In this document: positions 43,751-51,533 of the stretch, one piece after another
Numbering within the stretch: the first letter of the stretch is position 1
How the letters are laid out: every line of letters begins with the position of its first letter
Source: Ancylobacter polymorphus
GTDB taxonomy: Bacteria > Pseudomonadota > Alphaproteobacteria > Rhizobiales > Xanthobacteraceae
Assembly: GCF_022836935.1 (NCBI RefSeq)
Contig: NZ_CP083243.1
Coordinates: 19,315 to 83,314 of the forward strand
DNA: 64,000 nt
Reading direction: 5' to 3'
The notes under the pieces: generated by a model
Told to the model about the DNA's origin: nothing
Database searches by the model: none
What the model saw: the letters and a program-made list of their open reading frames with translations, nothing else
Translations under genes and position numbers: made by a program

Positions 43751-43790
43751 TATAATGTCAAAAACGTCCGATAATTCAATCTTATCGGAC
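43751..43790 (+). promoter_or_regulatory. TATAAT plus dyad GTCCGATAA-N7-TTATCGGAC upstream of the DUF1403 gene
   Basis: A TATAAT hexamer at 43751-43756 is followed by a perfect 9-bp inverted repeat (43766-43774 and 43782-43790), placing the dyad over the expected transcription start. This is the layout of a repressor-controlled promoter. The transposon end lies only 9-14 bases upstream of the TATAAT, so the original -35 region has been displaced by the insertion. Confidence 0.5.
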
Positions 43791-43870
43791 ATTTTTATTC
43801 GGCGACGGGGCGTGCGGTTCATCGCTATTGAGGTGGCATAAACCGCACATCGCATCTATCCTTCCGGACG

Positions 43871-44821
43871 ATGCCCGCGCTCGATTCGAACCGGACCGCC
43901 AGCTTCGATGCGCCCGCCGTTCCCGGCTGGGCGGTGCCGCGCGCGCCGGTCGAGGATGCTGCCGAGGCCGCCTACATGGCCGGCGCGGCGTTGAATTCCT
44001 TGGACAATCTCGTGCGCGGAGAGCCCGCCTGGGCCGGCGCCTGGCGCCAGCGGCTCGCGCTGAAAGCCGCCGCGAACGTAGTGCGCCTGCTCGGGCATCG
44101 CGAGGACGAGGCGGCGCTGCGTGACGCCTGGCATCTGCGCCCCGCCGGGGCCGACCCAGGGCCCGCCGGCAACGTTCTGGCCGCGTGGCGTCGGCTCGCC
44201 TCCCGTTCGCCGGCGATCGAGGTCGAGAGCCTGCGCACGATCGTCGGTCTGCTCGGCCTCGCCTGGAGCGATGGCTTTGGCGCGATCCCCGAGCTCGTCG
44301 CGGAACAGGCGCGCGCGACCCGACCGGCCCCATCGGTCGCCGCGTCCGTCGCGGGCGAGGTCGCGGCGGCTGGTCCGCGGGCCGAGGCTCTGGCCTGGTG
44401 GTGCGCCGACCTGGTGCTTGCCGCGCGTTTCCGCTGGCCCTTCGCCGTCCCGCTCCTGGCGACGCAGATCCATGCGCCGCTGCTGCGCGGCGGCCCGGGC
44501 CGCCGGCGCCGGCGGCCGGGAGAGGAGGGGTTTGCGGTCGCGGCCTGTGTCGCGGCCGCGGCGGGCGGGGCGGAGGCCTGCCGCCTCGCCGGCGAGATCG
44601 CCGCCCGCGGCCGGCGCCTCGAGGCGGCGATGCCGAAGCTGCGGACCAAGGGGGCGGGGGAGGCGATCCGGCTTCTGCTCGAGGACGACGCGGTCTCGGG
44701 ATCGCTGACGACGCCGGCGCTGTCGCGCTGGGCGGCGCGACGGCTGTTCGAGCGCCTTCAGGCGCTCGAGGCGGTGCGCGAGCTCAGCGGCCGGCCGAGC
44801 TTCCGGCTCTACGGATTGTAG
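43871..44821 (+). CDS. DUF1403 family protein
   Basis: A 316-residue Ala/Leu/Arg-rich helical protein (PALDSNRTASFDAPAVPGWA; DEAALRDAWHLRPAGADPGP; VLAARFRWPFAVPLLATQIH), which I recognise as DUF1403, a family carried on rhizobial plasmids directly upstream of a plasmid scpB gene. Its biochemical role is unknown. The pairing suggests involvement with the ScpB protein in plasmid chromosome-like organisation. It is two bases from the scpB start codon, so the two are co-translated. Confidence 0.75.
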   Translation: MPALDSNRTASFDAPAVPGWAVPRAPVEDAAEAAYMAGAALNSLDNLVRGEPAWAGAWRQRLALKAAANVVRLLGHREDEAALRDAWHLRPAGADPGPAGNVLAAWRRLASRSPAIEVESLRTIVGLLGLAWSDGFGAIPELVAEQARATRPAPSVAASVAGEVAAAGPRAEALAWWCADLVLAARFRWPFAVPLLATQIHAPLLRGGPGRRRRRPGEEGFAVAACVAAAAGGAEACRLAGEIAARGRRLEAAMPKLRTKGAGEAIRLLLEDDAVSGSLTTPALSRWAARRLFERLQALEAVRELSGRPSFRLYGL

Positions 44822-44823
44822 CC

Positions 44824-45519
44824 ATGGCACGCCGGCGCCGCGCCCTTGCCTCCCTCGACACTGAGCTCGCCGAGCTTCCCGCGGAGCTGCGCTGGCGCGA
44901 ATGGGTTGCCCGGGTCGAGGCGGTGATCTTCGCCGCGCCCGGCCCGGTCGAGCGCGAGACGCTCGCCCGCGTGGTTGGCGGCGCCTGCAGCATCGAGCTC
45001 GTCATCGACGACATCCGCGAGAGTTTGCGCGGCCACCCCTATGATTTGGTGGCGGTCGCCGGCGGCTGGCAGCTGCGCACAAGGCCGCGCTATGCCGAGG
45101 CGATCCACGCCGCCTTCGGGTCGACGCCGGCGCCGATCCAGCTCTCCCAGGCCGAGATGCTGGTGCTCGCCTGCATCGCCTATCATCAGCCGGTGACGCG
45201 CGGCGAGCTTGGGGAGATGATCGGCAAGCAGGTCAGCCGCGACGCGATCGGCTATCTGCGCGCGCTCGGCTTCATCGCCGCCGGCCCGCGCAGCCCGCAG
45301 CCGGGCGCGCCCTACACCTATGTCACGACGAAGGGGTTTCTGTCGCATTTCGGCCTCGACACGCTGCGCGACCTGCCCGACATGGAAATGCTCGAGGACG
45401 CCGGACTGCTCAGCAAGGAGAAGCTGCTAGGGGAAGATTTCCCGATTGGTCTTGATGATGACGATCGCGGGACTGACGAGCTACCTCGCGACGATGAAGA
45501 GCCCCAGCCTTGGGAGTGA
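44824..45519 (+). CDS. scpB: ScpB-like SMC-associated segregation protein
   Basis: 231 residues with the ScpB winged-helix pair: VARVEAVIFAAPGPVERETL, DDIRESLRGHPYDLVAVAGG, LSQAEMLVLACIAYHQPVTR and GYLRALGFIAAGPRSPQPGA with YVTTKGFLSHFGLDTLRDLP. Chromosomal ScpB bridges SMC heads with ScpA; here no scpA or smc is visible, so the plasmid copy may act with chromosomal partners or have another role. The C-terminus is very acidic (GLDDDDRGTDELPRDDEE). Second gene of the DUF1403 unit. Confidence 0.85.
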   Translation: MARRRRALASLDTELAELPAELRWREWVARVEAVIFAAPGPVERETLARVVGGACSIELVIDDIRESLRGHPYDLVAVAGGWQLRTRPRYAEAIHAAFGSTPAPIQLSQAEMLVLACIAYHQPVTRGELGEMIGKQVSRDAIGYLRALGFIAAGPRSPQPGAPYTYVTTKGFLSHFGLDTLRDLPDMEMLEDAGLLSKEKLLGEDFPIGLDDDDRGTDELPRDDEEPQPWE

Positions 45520-45667
45520 TCAGGCGTGTCGGAACGAAGGAAGGCCGGGTCTCGGGTCCTTCGAGGGCCGGCTGACATTCGAGGTTGGCGGCGCCGGGCG
45601 CTGTTTTCTGTGATCATGAGGCCAACATCGACGAGATATACGTGGAGAATGGCCAAATCGTCTCGGC

Positions 45668-45982
45668 TCAGCTCCAAGTCTGGCTGAATGCCCAGTCAAA
45701 AAATCCGCTTGCGTCCATGACCCAATAAATGACGCCCATGATGATGCAGAAGGCGGCCACCGCCCGATAGTCGCCGACCAGTTCACGCATTTCCCGTAGA
45801 CCTGGAAGCTTGCTGATCATTCCCGCCGTAGCGAACATCGCTCCAAGCCCAATGGCGAAAGCGAGGGGCTGCGGCAGTCCGGCATAGTCGAGCATCCAGT
45901 CCACCACGATGCCGACCAGACCGGCTGCAAACAGGCTGGCGGTGAGGCGCGTGTAGGCTCCGAGAGAGTTCACGACGGGCAC
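45668..45982 (-). CDS. small membrane protein, 104 aa
   Basis: A hydrophobic protein with about three predicted membrane helices (LTASLFAAGLVGIVVDWMLD; PLAFAIGLGAMFATAGMI; AVAAFCIIMGVIYWVMDA). The GTG at 45982 is chosen because AGGAGA sits 9 bases upstream; the frame extends further upstream through arginine-rich sequence that is not protein-like. It stands alone between scpB (convergent) and an unrecognised gene. No family is recognised. Confidence 0.6.
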   Translation of the reverse strand: MPVVNSLGAYTRLTASLFAAGLVGIVVDWMLDYAGLPQPLAFAIGLGAMFATAGMISKLPGLREMRELVGDYRAVAAFCIIMGVIYWVMDASGFFDWAFSQTWS

Positions 45983-46228
45983 CGTTCGGGTTCTCCTGTG
46001 TCTATCAACGTCCGCTTGTTCTCCTTCACGGAGTAGGACAAGCGGACGGACCAAATCTGCGTCGTCCTCCAATGGCGGTCGCCTCGCTCGAGCGTCAACC
46101 AGCGTACCGCACGTGGCGTAACAGTATAACATATCGAGGGAACTGGCGAAGGCGCCGAACCGTCATGCCAGGCCCGGACGTCTACTAACCGGAGCGCAAC
46201 CGCCTGAGCGCCTTCGTCAGTGCCTTTG

Positions 46229-47320
46229 CTAGAATCCATATCGCTGATCGGCCCAGCGCAGCAGCACCTCGGCATCATGATCGGGCAACAGAACTCGCGC
46301 ATCGCGCAGGCCTTTTGCGATGACCTCACCAACCTCGGGGTCGACCCGGTTGCCGTGGGTCATGAGGAAGAACCATCCGAACCGAAGCCCGAGCTCACGG
46401 TCAATTGCCTCGGTCTTATCCATGAGCACATGTACCGACAGCTCCCCGGCCCCCAGCTTCTCCGCCGGCAGTTTCAGCGGCCGGGTGATGAACCCGATTT
46501 CACGTTGGCCGCGATGTTCGTAATCCTTGATGTCGAGCGCCCAATGCTCATAGACGCGGCTCTCTCGGGCACTCGATTCCTGCCAATCCTGGAAGAAGCG
46601 CACCTCCCGTGGAACCTGATCGAACCAGTCGGGCTGCAGGTCGAGGAAAGGGGTGCGCGTTCCATCCGAGCCGACCCAGACGCGCTGCTCGATTTCCGGC
46701 CGGCGAGCCTCGCGTTTGTCCCGCTCGAGGCGTGCGCACCGGGCGAGGAGGCTGCGCACATGGACGATGCTGGTGGCGGCACTGCCGAGCAATCGATAGT
46801 GCGGTCCCCCAAGCACCTTGTCGTCTGACATATCGTCGTGCGCGATCCAGGAAGGATCGAGCAGCTCCTCTTCGCCCCAAGGGCGGTGCGATGGGTTGAC
46901 GATCGGACCCGCACACCATTCCGTCTCGCGACCGAGCGAAATCTGCAGATAGTCAGCCGCGCCAGAACCTGTGGGCGCGAAGGCATAGACGCTGTTGCCC
47001 TGCCACTCCGAGATCTGAAAGTCAGTGTCCTGCAAACGCCGCCAGACCTTGGCGATATCTCCATTGTCCCTGGCGAGTTCGGCTTCCATCCAGGGCCGAT
47101 ACTCGGCGATCCGCTTTCCGCTGGCGGCCAACACCGAGCGCGTGTCCCGCCAATATTGGTCGTGGACGCTGGCGGCTGAGAAGGCGAACCCCGGAAAGGC
47201 TTGCATCAACGCTTCCGCAAGCGACGCCTCGTTCGAGCCAGCGGGGAGCGCGGCTAAAACCGCCTCGACGGAATCGCGGTCGGGCAGCCTGGCAGGTGCG
47301 TTCTCCGAAATCTCAGCCAT
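46229..47320 (-). CDS. hypothetical protein, 363 aa
   Basis: A soluble acidic protein beginning MAEISENAPARLPDRDSVEA, rich in Trp, Asp and Glu, with LQISLGRETEWCAGPIVNPS, FFQDWQESSARESRVYEHWA and a C-terminal RVLLPDHDAEVLLRWADQRY. No motif I can assign is present. It is 47 bases downstream of abiEii on the same strand and could belong to the AbiE transcript as an accessory gene, or be an unrelated passenger. Function unknown. Confidence 0.7.
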   Translation of the reverse strand: MAEISENAPARLPDRDSVEAVLAALPAGSNEASLAEALMQAFPGFAFSAASVHDQYWRDTRSVLAASGKRIAEYRPWMEAELARDNGDIAKVWRRLQDTDFQISEWQGNSVYAFAPTGSGAADYLQISLGRETEWCAGPIVNPSHRPWGEEELLDPSWIAHDDMSDDKVLGGPHYRLLGSAATSIVHVRSLLARCARLERDKREARRPEIEQRVWVGSDGTRTPFLDLQPDWFDQVPREVRFFQDWQESSARESRVYEHWALDIKDYEHRGQREIGFITRPLKLPAEKLGAGELSVHVLMDKTEAIDRELGLRFGWFFLMTHGNRVDPEVGEVIAKGLRDARVLLPDHDAEVLLRWADQRYGF

Positions 47321-47367
47321 ACCTCCACCTTATCATCCTGAGCTGGCCGGGTCTTGCCCGGCAACGA

Positions 47368-48420
47368 TCACTCGCCCGCTGCGCCGGCATTTACGGCGCG
47401 TTCGATCTCTTCAATCGAGGCGAGAATGTCTGCGAGCGGAGGAGCCGCGCCGAAAATCATCGCCGTCATGTTCGCATAGTCGCGCGCGAGACCGGGGACC
47501 ATCTCCGAAGTCGGTGCGAGGGCGAACGAGCCGGCCACAGCAGAAGCGAGGTCGTAATCCGGCCGATTGAAGAACATTCGCGCATGTCGGACGCAATCGG
47601 CGCCCAGATTGGCGTCGGCGAGAGCTGTCTTGCCCGCCTCGGACGCTAATAAGCAATGCAGGTCGTAGAAGTGGCGGGAGATGCGCTGGCCTTCCTGCCT
47701 CAGTTCGCCGCGGCGCTCGAACCAGCGACGCAAGCCGTGAGCGATTACGACTTTGTCCCAAAACGTGCGCGTCGCGTCGATCGTCGTGACATTCGGTACT
47801 AGCAGATCGAGGCCTGCGGCTTCGTTTGCGATGTAAGGACGGATATCCACAGGATGGTTCGGGTCGAGCGCCGACTTTGCTCCCGATTCAATGCGCACCG
47901 CAGGACGCACGTAAGCATCATCACGCGGCTCGACCTCCAGATACCAGATCAGAAGCGTCTGGCCGTCGGGATCGGCCTCGTCGATCTCGACACGTCCTCG
48001 TCCTCCCGTTGCGGCGGCAAGTTGTTCGGCCAGGAACGCATGAAGCGGGCCGGTGATGTAGCTGCGGCAGGCATCTCGGATCGCATCCAGTCGAGCGCGA
48101 CGCTTCTTGTTCGAAAGCGCTTCGAGCTCGTCGACCGAAGCCGGCTCGTCGAGATCGTCACGAAACACCGTGACGTCGATGTCTTCGGAGAAGCGCTCGA
48201 TCAGCCCATGTGCCTTCGACAGAGACGTGCCGCCCTTGAACAGCAGACGCGGGCCTCCGGCTGGCCGCTGATGATAGAGGGCGTTGAGGGTCCAACAGAC
48301 CCAGAAGTCCTTCTCGACGTTTCCGATCGGCGTCCCGAGCCGGTTGGCCGTCGATAGGAAGAGGTCGAGCCTTTCGGTCGCTGGTGCGAGGATAACGTCG
48401 TTATAGGCGGCGCTGCTCAC
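47368..48420 (-). CDS. abiEii: AbiEii-type nucleotidyltransferase toxin
   Basis: A 350-residue toxin of the AbiE type IV toxin-antitoxin and abortive-infection system. The nucleotidyltransferase signature is clear: NVEKDFWVCWTLNALYHQ, LLFKGGTSLSKAHGLIERFS and EDIDVTVFRDD (GS/GT motif followed by the D-x-D pair). The C-terminal half contains NVTTIDATRTFWDKVVIAHG and RHFYDLHCLL, usual for this group. AbiEii-family toxins are bacteriostatic, and known MenT-type relatives modify tRNA. The ATG overlaps the abiEi stop (48417-48420). Confidence 0.9.
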   Translation of the reverse strand: MSSAAYNDVILAPATERLDLFLSTANRLGTPIGNVEKDFWVCWTLNALYHQRPAGGPRLLFKGGTSLSKAHGLIERFSEDIDVTVFRDDLDEPASVDELEALSNKKRRARLDAIRDACRSYITGPLHAFLAEQLAAATGGRGRVEIDEADPDGQTLLIWYLEVEPRDDAYVRPAVRIESGAKSALDPNHPVDIRPYIANEAAGLDLLVPNVTTIDATRTFWDKVVIAHGLRRWFERRGELRQEGQRISRHFYDLHCLLASEAGKTALADANLGADCVRHARMFFNRPDYDLASAVAGSFALAPTSEMVPGLARDYANMTAMIFGAAPPLADILASIEEIERAVNAGAAGE

Positions 48421-49088
48421 GCGCGAGTCTCCCGCTCAGCGTCGGCTGATCCGAGCAAAGGTCTGAGAAAATCCTGCATCCAAATCGGCATTGCCGACAG
48501 GCCCGCGCGAAGATCGTCGCAGATCTCCTTTCCATGCTCGGGATTTTTGAACAGTCTGTAGAGGCCGTTCGTTATGGCCTCCCGATCATTTTCCCCCTCT
48601 ATCATGTCTTGCATCCAATAAAGCGCTTGAACGACCCGCATGCCCGGGCGTCCAGCCCAATAGAGACGGCTCGGCGCGGCCGCCTTGAAATGGATAACCT
48701 GCTGTCCGAGCTTGATCGGTTTCAGGCGGGCGTCGACGAGAACTTCAATGCGCGCCGGCACAGCTGTGGTGAGGCCAAGATCATTCGCGGCCGTCATTCC
48801 GTCGACCACGATGCGAGCCTGGTCGCGGCGTGCCACAGCTCTGATCACGGCGCGATAGTCGGGGACCGCCATCTTGCCCATGAGTTTGCTCATTCGCGGA
48901 CGGTCGTAGAGTCCGCGGTCGATACGGCGTAGTTCGCCAGCCGCGACGAGGCGCTGCAGCGTTTTATCGACGGCCGCACGATTGCCGAGATCGGCAAAAT
49001 CGCTCGGCGTCCATACCTCGCCAGGAGGCGCCGCGTTGATACGGGCGACTAGTCGCGGCCGGAGGTCTGGGGTCGGTTTGTCCAGCAT
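48417..49088 (-). CDS. abiEi: AbiEi-type antitoxin and autoregulator
   Basis: About 223 residues with an N-terminal winged helix (RLVARINAAPPGEVWTPSDF; KTLQRLVAAGELRRIDRGLY DRPR) and the C-terminal AbiEi antitoxin domain (DGMTAANDLGLTTAVPARIE, LVDARLKPIKLGQQVIHFKA). AbiEi proteins repress their own promoter through a pair of inverted repeats, and two such repeats lie exactly at and upstream of this start codon (49087-49157). The ATG at 49088 is inside the first repeat. A longer frame to 49418 crosses the operators and is rejected. Confidence 0.88.
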   Translation of the reverse strand: MLDKPTPDLRPRLVARINAAPPGEVWTPSDFADLGNRAAVDKTLQRLVAAGELRRIDRGLYDRPRMSKLMGKMAVPDYRAVIRAVARRDQARIVVDGMTAANDLGLTTAVPARIEVLVDARLKPIKLGQQVIHFKAAAPSRLYWAGRPGMRVVQALYWMQDMIEGENDREAITNGLYRLFKNPEHGKEICDDLRAGLSAMPIWMQDFLRPLLGSADAERETRA

Positions 49089-49157
49089 GTCCGAAATATG
49101 ATGCAATTTTCGGACATCGGCAAGGGGTGTCCGAACGAAGCTGCATTTTTCGGACAC
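49087..49157. promoter_or_regulatory. two inverted repeats, abiE operator/promoter region
   Basis: Repeat 1 has perfect 10-bp arms ATGTCCGAAA (49087-49096) and TTTCGGACAT (49108-49117). Repeat 2 has perfect 9-bp arms GTGTCCGAA (49127-49135) and TTCGGACAC (49149-49157). Their centres are 40 bases apart. Paired inverted repeats bound cooperatively by AbiEi are the known autoregulatory architecture of abiE operons, so these are very likely the AbiEi operators. Confidence 0.75.
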
Positions 49158-49206
49158 AATTCTACCTTTCCCCAGGCGACCCGCAGGACGATTCCGACGG
49201 GTCAGA

Positions 49207-49241
49207 TTGACTCTCGGGTTTAATGAGAACAAACATAGAAC
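49207..49241 (+). promoter_or_regulatory. SOS (LexA) promoter of the decayed imuA copy
   Basis: TTGACT (49207-49212) is followed after 14 bases by GAACAAACATAGAAC (49227-49241), a perfect GAAC-N7-GAAC alphaproteobacterial LexA box. The same spacing occurs at the intact imuA (53695-53729). The regulatory site is therefore preserved in front of a broken gene. Confidence 0.8.
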
Positions 49242-49264
49242 GTACTCAATGCGGAGAGCGTTGC

Positions 49265-49578
49265 AAAGGACATGGGTACGTCCGCCCCCGATCTGTCGTG
49301 TCCGCACGCTTCGCCCGGCTAGAGGGCAGGGCCGCGCATCAGCGCACGGTCCTGCCTTTCTGCCTGGCGGCGATCGACCGGATTCTCCCCGAGGGCCGAT
49401 TGCTGCGCGGGGCTGCATGAGGTTGCTGGGGCGTCAACGGCGCCGTGAACGGCGCGGCCGCCGCCCTGTTCGCCGCCCGTCGCGGCGCGCTGCGGCGGCA
49501 AGGCCCTGTGGTGCGTGACGCGGCCCGACCTGTTCGCGCCGGCGCTCGCCCAGGCCAGCCTCGCGCGTCATCGCAGCT
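49265..49578 (+). pseudogene. imuA: decayed 5' copy of imuA
   Basis: The DNA and the peptides in shifting frames match the first ~100 codons of the intact imuA at 53781: RLEGRAAHQRTVLPFCLAAI followed by DRILPEGRL, then in another frame GAVNGAAAALFAA, and finally DNA equivalent to CTGTGGTGCGT and TTCGCGCCGGCGCTCGCCCA. At least two frameshifts and an early stop are present, and similarity ends near 49570, before the degenerate operator copy at 49585. The product cannot be functional. It indicates a duplication of, or a second acquisition of, the ImuA-type SOS locus. Confidence 0.8.
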
Positions 49579-49584
49579 CGGTGG

Positions 49585-49615
49585 GCGTCCGAACGATGCT
49601 GCATTTTTCTGACGC
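49585..49615. repeat. degenerate second copy of the abiE operator
   Basis: These 31 bases match 27 of 31 with abiE operator repeat 2 (49127-49157), including the central GCTGCATTTTTC. The inverted arms are partly destroyed (CGTCCGAA versus TTCTGACG). The two copies flank the imuA pseudogene, like scars of a duplication or insertion. Confidence 0.65.
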
Positions 49616-49640
49616 ATTGGCATCCGCCCGCGACGGGCCT

Positions 49641-50810
49641 TTATAGGAGCGGGAGCTGAACTTCTATCTCGGCCTGATCAGGCAATCTGTCCAGCGATGA
49701 GACTGTGATGCCGATCAGTCGTATGCCCTTTGCGACTGGAAACAGCGGCGCGAGCAAGGACACCGCAAGGGCCTCGATATCCGCCGATGCCGAAATCGGA
49801 CCGCCGACCGTCCGGCTCCGCGTGATCTGCTGGAAATCGGCGTATTTCACCTTCAGCGTCACCGTCCGGCCGCGAATGCCGTTCGCCTCGCAGTGGCGCC
49901 AGACCTTGGCAATGAGCGGTACGAGCTCAGCCCGCGCGGCGTCGAGCTCGAAGACATCGGTGGCGAAGGTGTCCTCGGCGCCGACCGACTTCCGTGGGCG
50001 GTCGGGCTCGACGGGCCTTTCGTCGATCGCCCGCGCAATCCGATAGTACCAGGAGCCGGCTTTCCCGAAATTCTGCTGCAGAAAGGCGAGTGGCTTCGTC
50101 TTCAGATCGGCCCCCGTCTCGATGCCGAGACGCTGCATCTTCGCAGCCGTCGCTGGACCGACGCCGTGGAATTTCTTGATCGGAAGGGCCTCGACGAAGG
50201 CCGGCCCCTGACGAGGAGTGATCACGAACTGTCCGTTCGGTTTGTTCTGATCGCTGGCCATCTTCGCGAGGAACTTGTTGTACGAGATGCCGGCTGACGC
50301 GTTGAGACCGGTCACCGACTTGATCTTCTCCCGGATCAGCTCGGCGATCGTCGTAGCGACCGGGATATGCTGATGGTTCTCGGTGACGTCGAGATAGGCC
50401 TCGTCGAGCGAGAGCGGCTCGATCAGATCGGTGTGCTCGGCAAAGATTTCGCGGATCTGCGCGGAGACTGCTCGATAGACCTCGAAGCGCGGCGTCACGA
50501 AAATCAGCTCCGGGCATTTCCGCTTCGCCGTGATGGAGGGCAGGGCGGAGCGCACGCCGAACGCCCGCGCCTCATAGCTGGCCGCGGCGACGACGCCGCG
50601 CGCGGCCGACCCGCCGACAGCAACGGGCTTGCCGCGCAGCTCGGGATTGTCGCGCTGCTCGACCGAGGCATAGAACGCATCCATGTCGACATGAATGATC
50701 TTTCGGTAGGAGCGAGGCGCCGCTTCGGCCGTGGAGCCCCCGACGGCCATGATCTCCAGCTCGGAACCGTCCATGATGGCGTCCGTCGCGCTGCCGGAGG
50801 TGATCGCCAT
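49641..50810 (-). CDS. dinB: DNA polymerase IV (DinB, Y-family)
   Basis: A 389-residue translesion polymerase: IIHVDMDAFYASVEQRDNPE (catalytic Asp), VVAAASYEARAFGVRSALPS, PLSLDEAYLDVTEN (catalytic Asp-Glu), NASAGISYNKFLAKMASDQN and KKFHGVGPATAAKMQRLGIE with the helix-hairpin-helix. The little-finger domain follows, and no complete beta-clamp peptide is obvious at the C-terminus. The true start may be at the first Met or a few residues later. It lies between the imuA pseudogene and an SRAP gene; no GAAC-N7-GAAC box is visible upstream. Confidence 0.92.
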   Translation of the reverse strand: MAITSGSATDAIMDGSELEIMAVGGSTAEAAPRSYRKIIHVDMDAFYASVEQRDNPELRGKPVAVGGSAARGVVAAASYEARAFGVRSALPSITAKRKCPELIFVTPRFEVYRAVSAQIREIFAEHTDLIEPLSLDEAYLDVTENHQHIPVATTIAELIREKIKSVTGLNASAGISYNKFLAKMASDQNKPNGQFVITPRQGPAFVEALPIKKFHGVGPATAAKMQRLGIETGADLKTKPLAFLQQNFGKAGSWYYRIARAIDERPVEPDRPRKSVGAEDTFATDVFELDAARAELVPLIAKVWRHCEANGIRGRTVTLKVKYADFQQITRSRTVGGPISASADIEALAVSLLAPLFPVAKGIRLIGITVSSLDRLPDQAEIEVQLPLL

Positions 50811-50842
50811 ACCCTTGCCTCACGTCCTGTCAGGGGCCGGCG

Positions 50843-51520
50843 TCACAGCAGCATATCCTCTTTGGGCTCCTTCACCGGCGGCTCGACGACCACGAGCATG
50901 TTGCCGGGTAGTGGCCGCTGGAGGTGCTTCACCTCCTCCCATGAACCGGTGAGCCACAGATCGACTTCTTCGTGTGTCGTGAGGATCGCTGGCATCGCCT
51001 TGAAGTGAATCGGCTTGACGATGTCATTCGGCGAGGTGGTCAGGAAGCCGTACAGCTCGAACTCGCGCTCGCCGTCGCGAACTTTCTTGACGCCCTTCCA
51101 AGGCGTCCAGAACCCCGCGAAAAACATCAACGGCCGGTCCGGGTTCTGGGCAAACCAGGCGTTCGGAACCCGTGCGCCGGGCACTTGGCTCGCCGGGTCC
51201 GGCTCGGCGAAGGACGTGAACGGCACGACGCACCGGCTAGTCGGACCGAGCCAGCGGCGCCACCACGAGGAACTGACATCTCGGATGTTGGTGACGCCGG
51301 GGTCGTAGTTTTTTCCTTTGAGGTATCCTGGCGGCGTCGGCATGCCCCAGGTGGCGCGCACGATTTCCCGCTGTCCATCCTCCCCGACGCGAACGATCGG
51401 GGCCAGCGTGTTCGGATAGACATCGAAGGACGCCTCGTTCCATCCCGCCTTATCGCGGAACGCCTTGGTGAACTGCAGCACCGCATCGCGCGTCGTCGTG
51501 ACATTGTACAGATTGCACAC
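50843..51520 (-). CDS. SRAP protein (YedK/HMCES family)
   Basis: About 225 residues. The protein must begin MCNLYNVTT so that Cys2 is exposed after Met removal; this is given by a GTG at 51520 with a perfect AGGAGG 9 bases upstream. Other family residues follow: DVYPNTLAPIVR, ATWGMPTP, NIRDVSSSWWRRW, RCVVPFTSFAEPD (Glu), and MPAILTTHEEVDLWL (usually His). SRAP proteins form DNA-protein crosslinks with abasic sites in single-stranded DNA to protect them. It is 13 bases after the broken helicase gene on the same strand. Confidence 0.9.
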   Translation of the reverse strand: MCNLYNVTTTRDAVLQFTKAFRDKAGWNEASFDVYPNTLAPIVRVGEDGQREIVRATWGMPTPPGYLKGKNYDPGVTNIRDVSSSWWRRWLGPTSRCVVPFTSFAEPDPASQVPGARVPNAWFAQNPDRPLMFFAGFWTPWKGVKKVRDGEREFELYGFLTTSPNDIVKPIHFKAMPAILTTHEEVDLWLTGSWEEVKHLQRPLPGNMLVVVEPPVKEPKEDMLL

Positions 51521-51533
51521 CGGGCAGAGCCTC

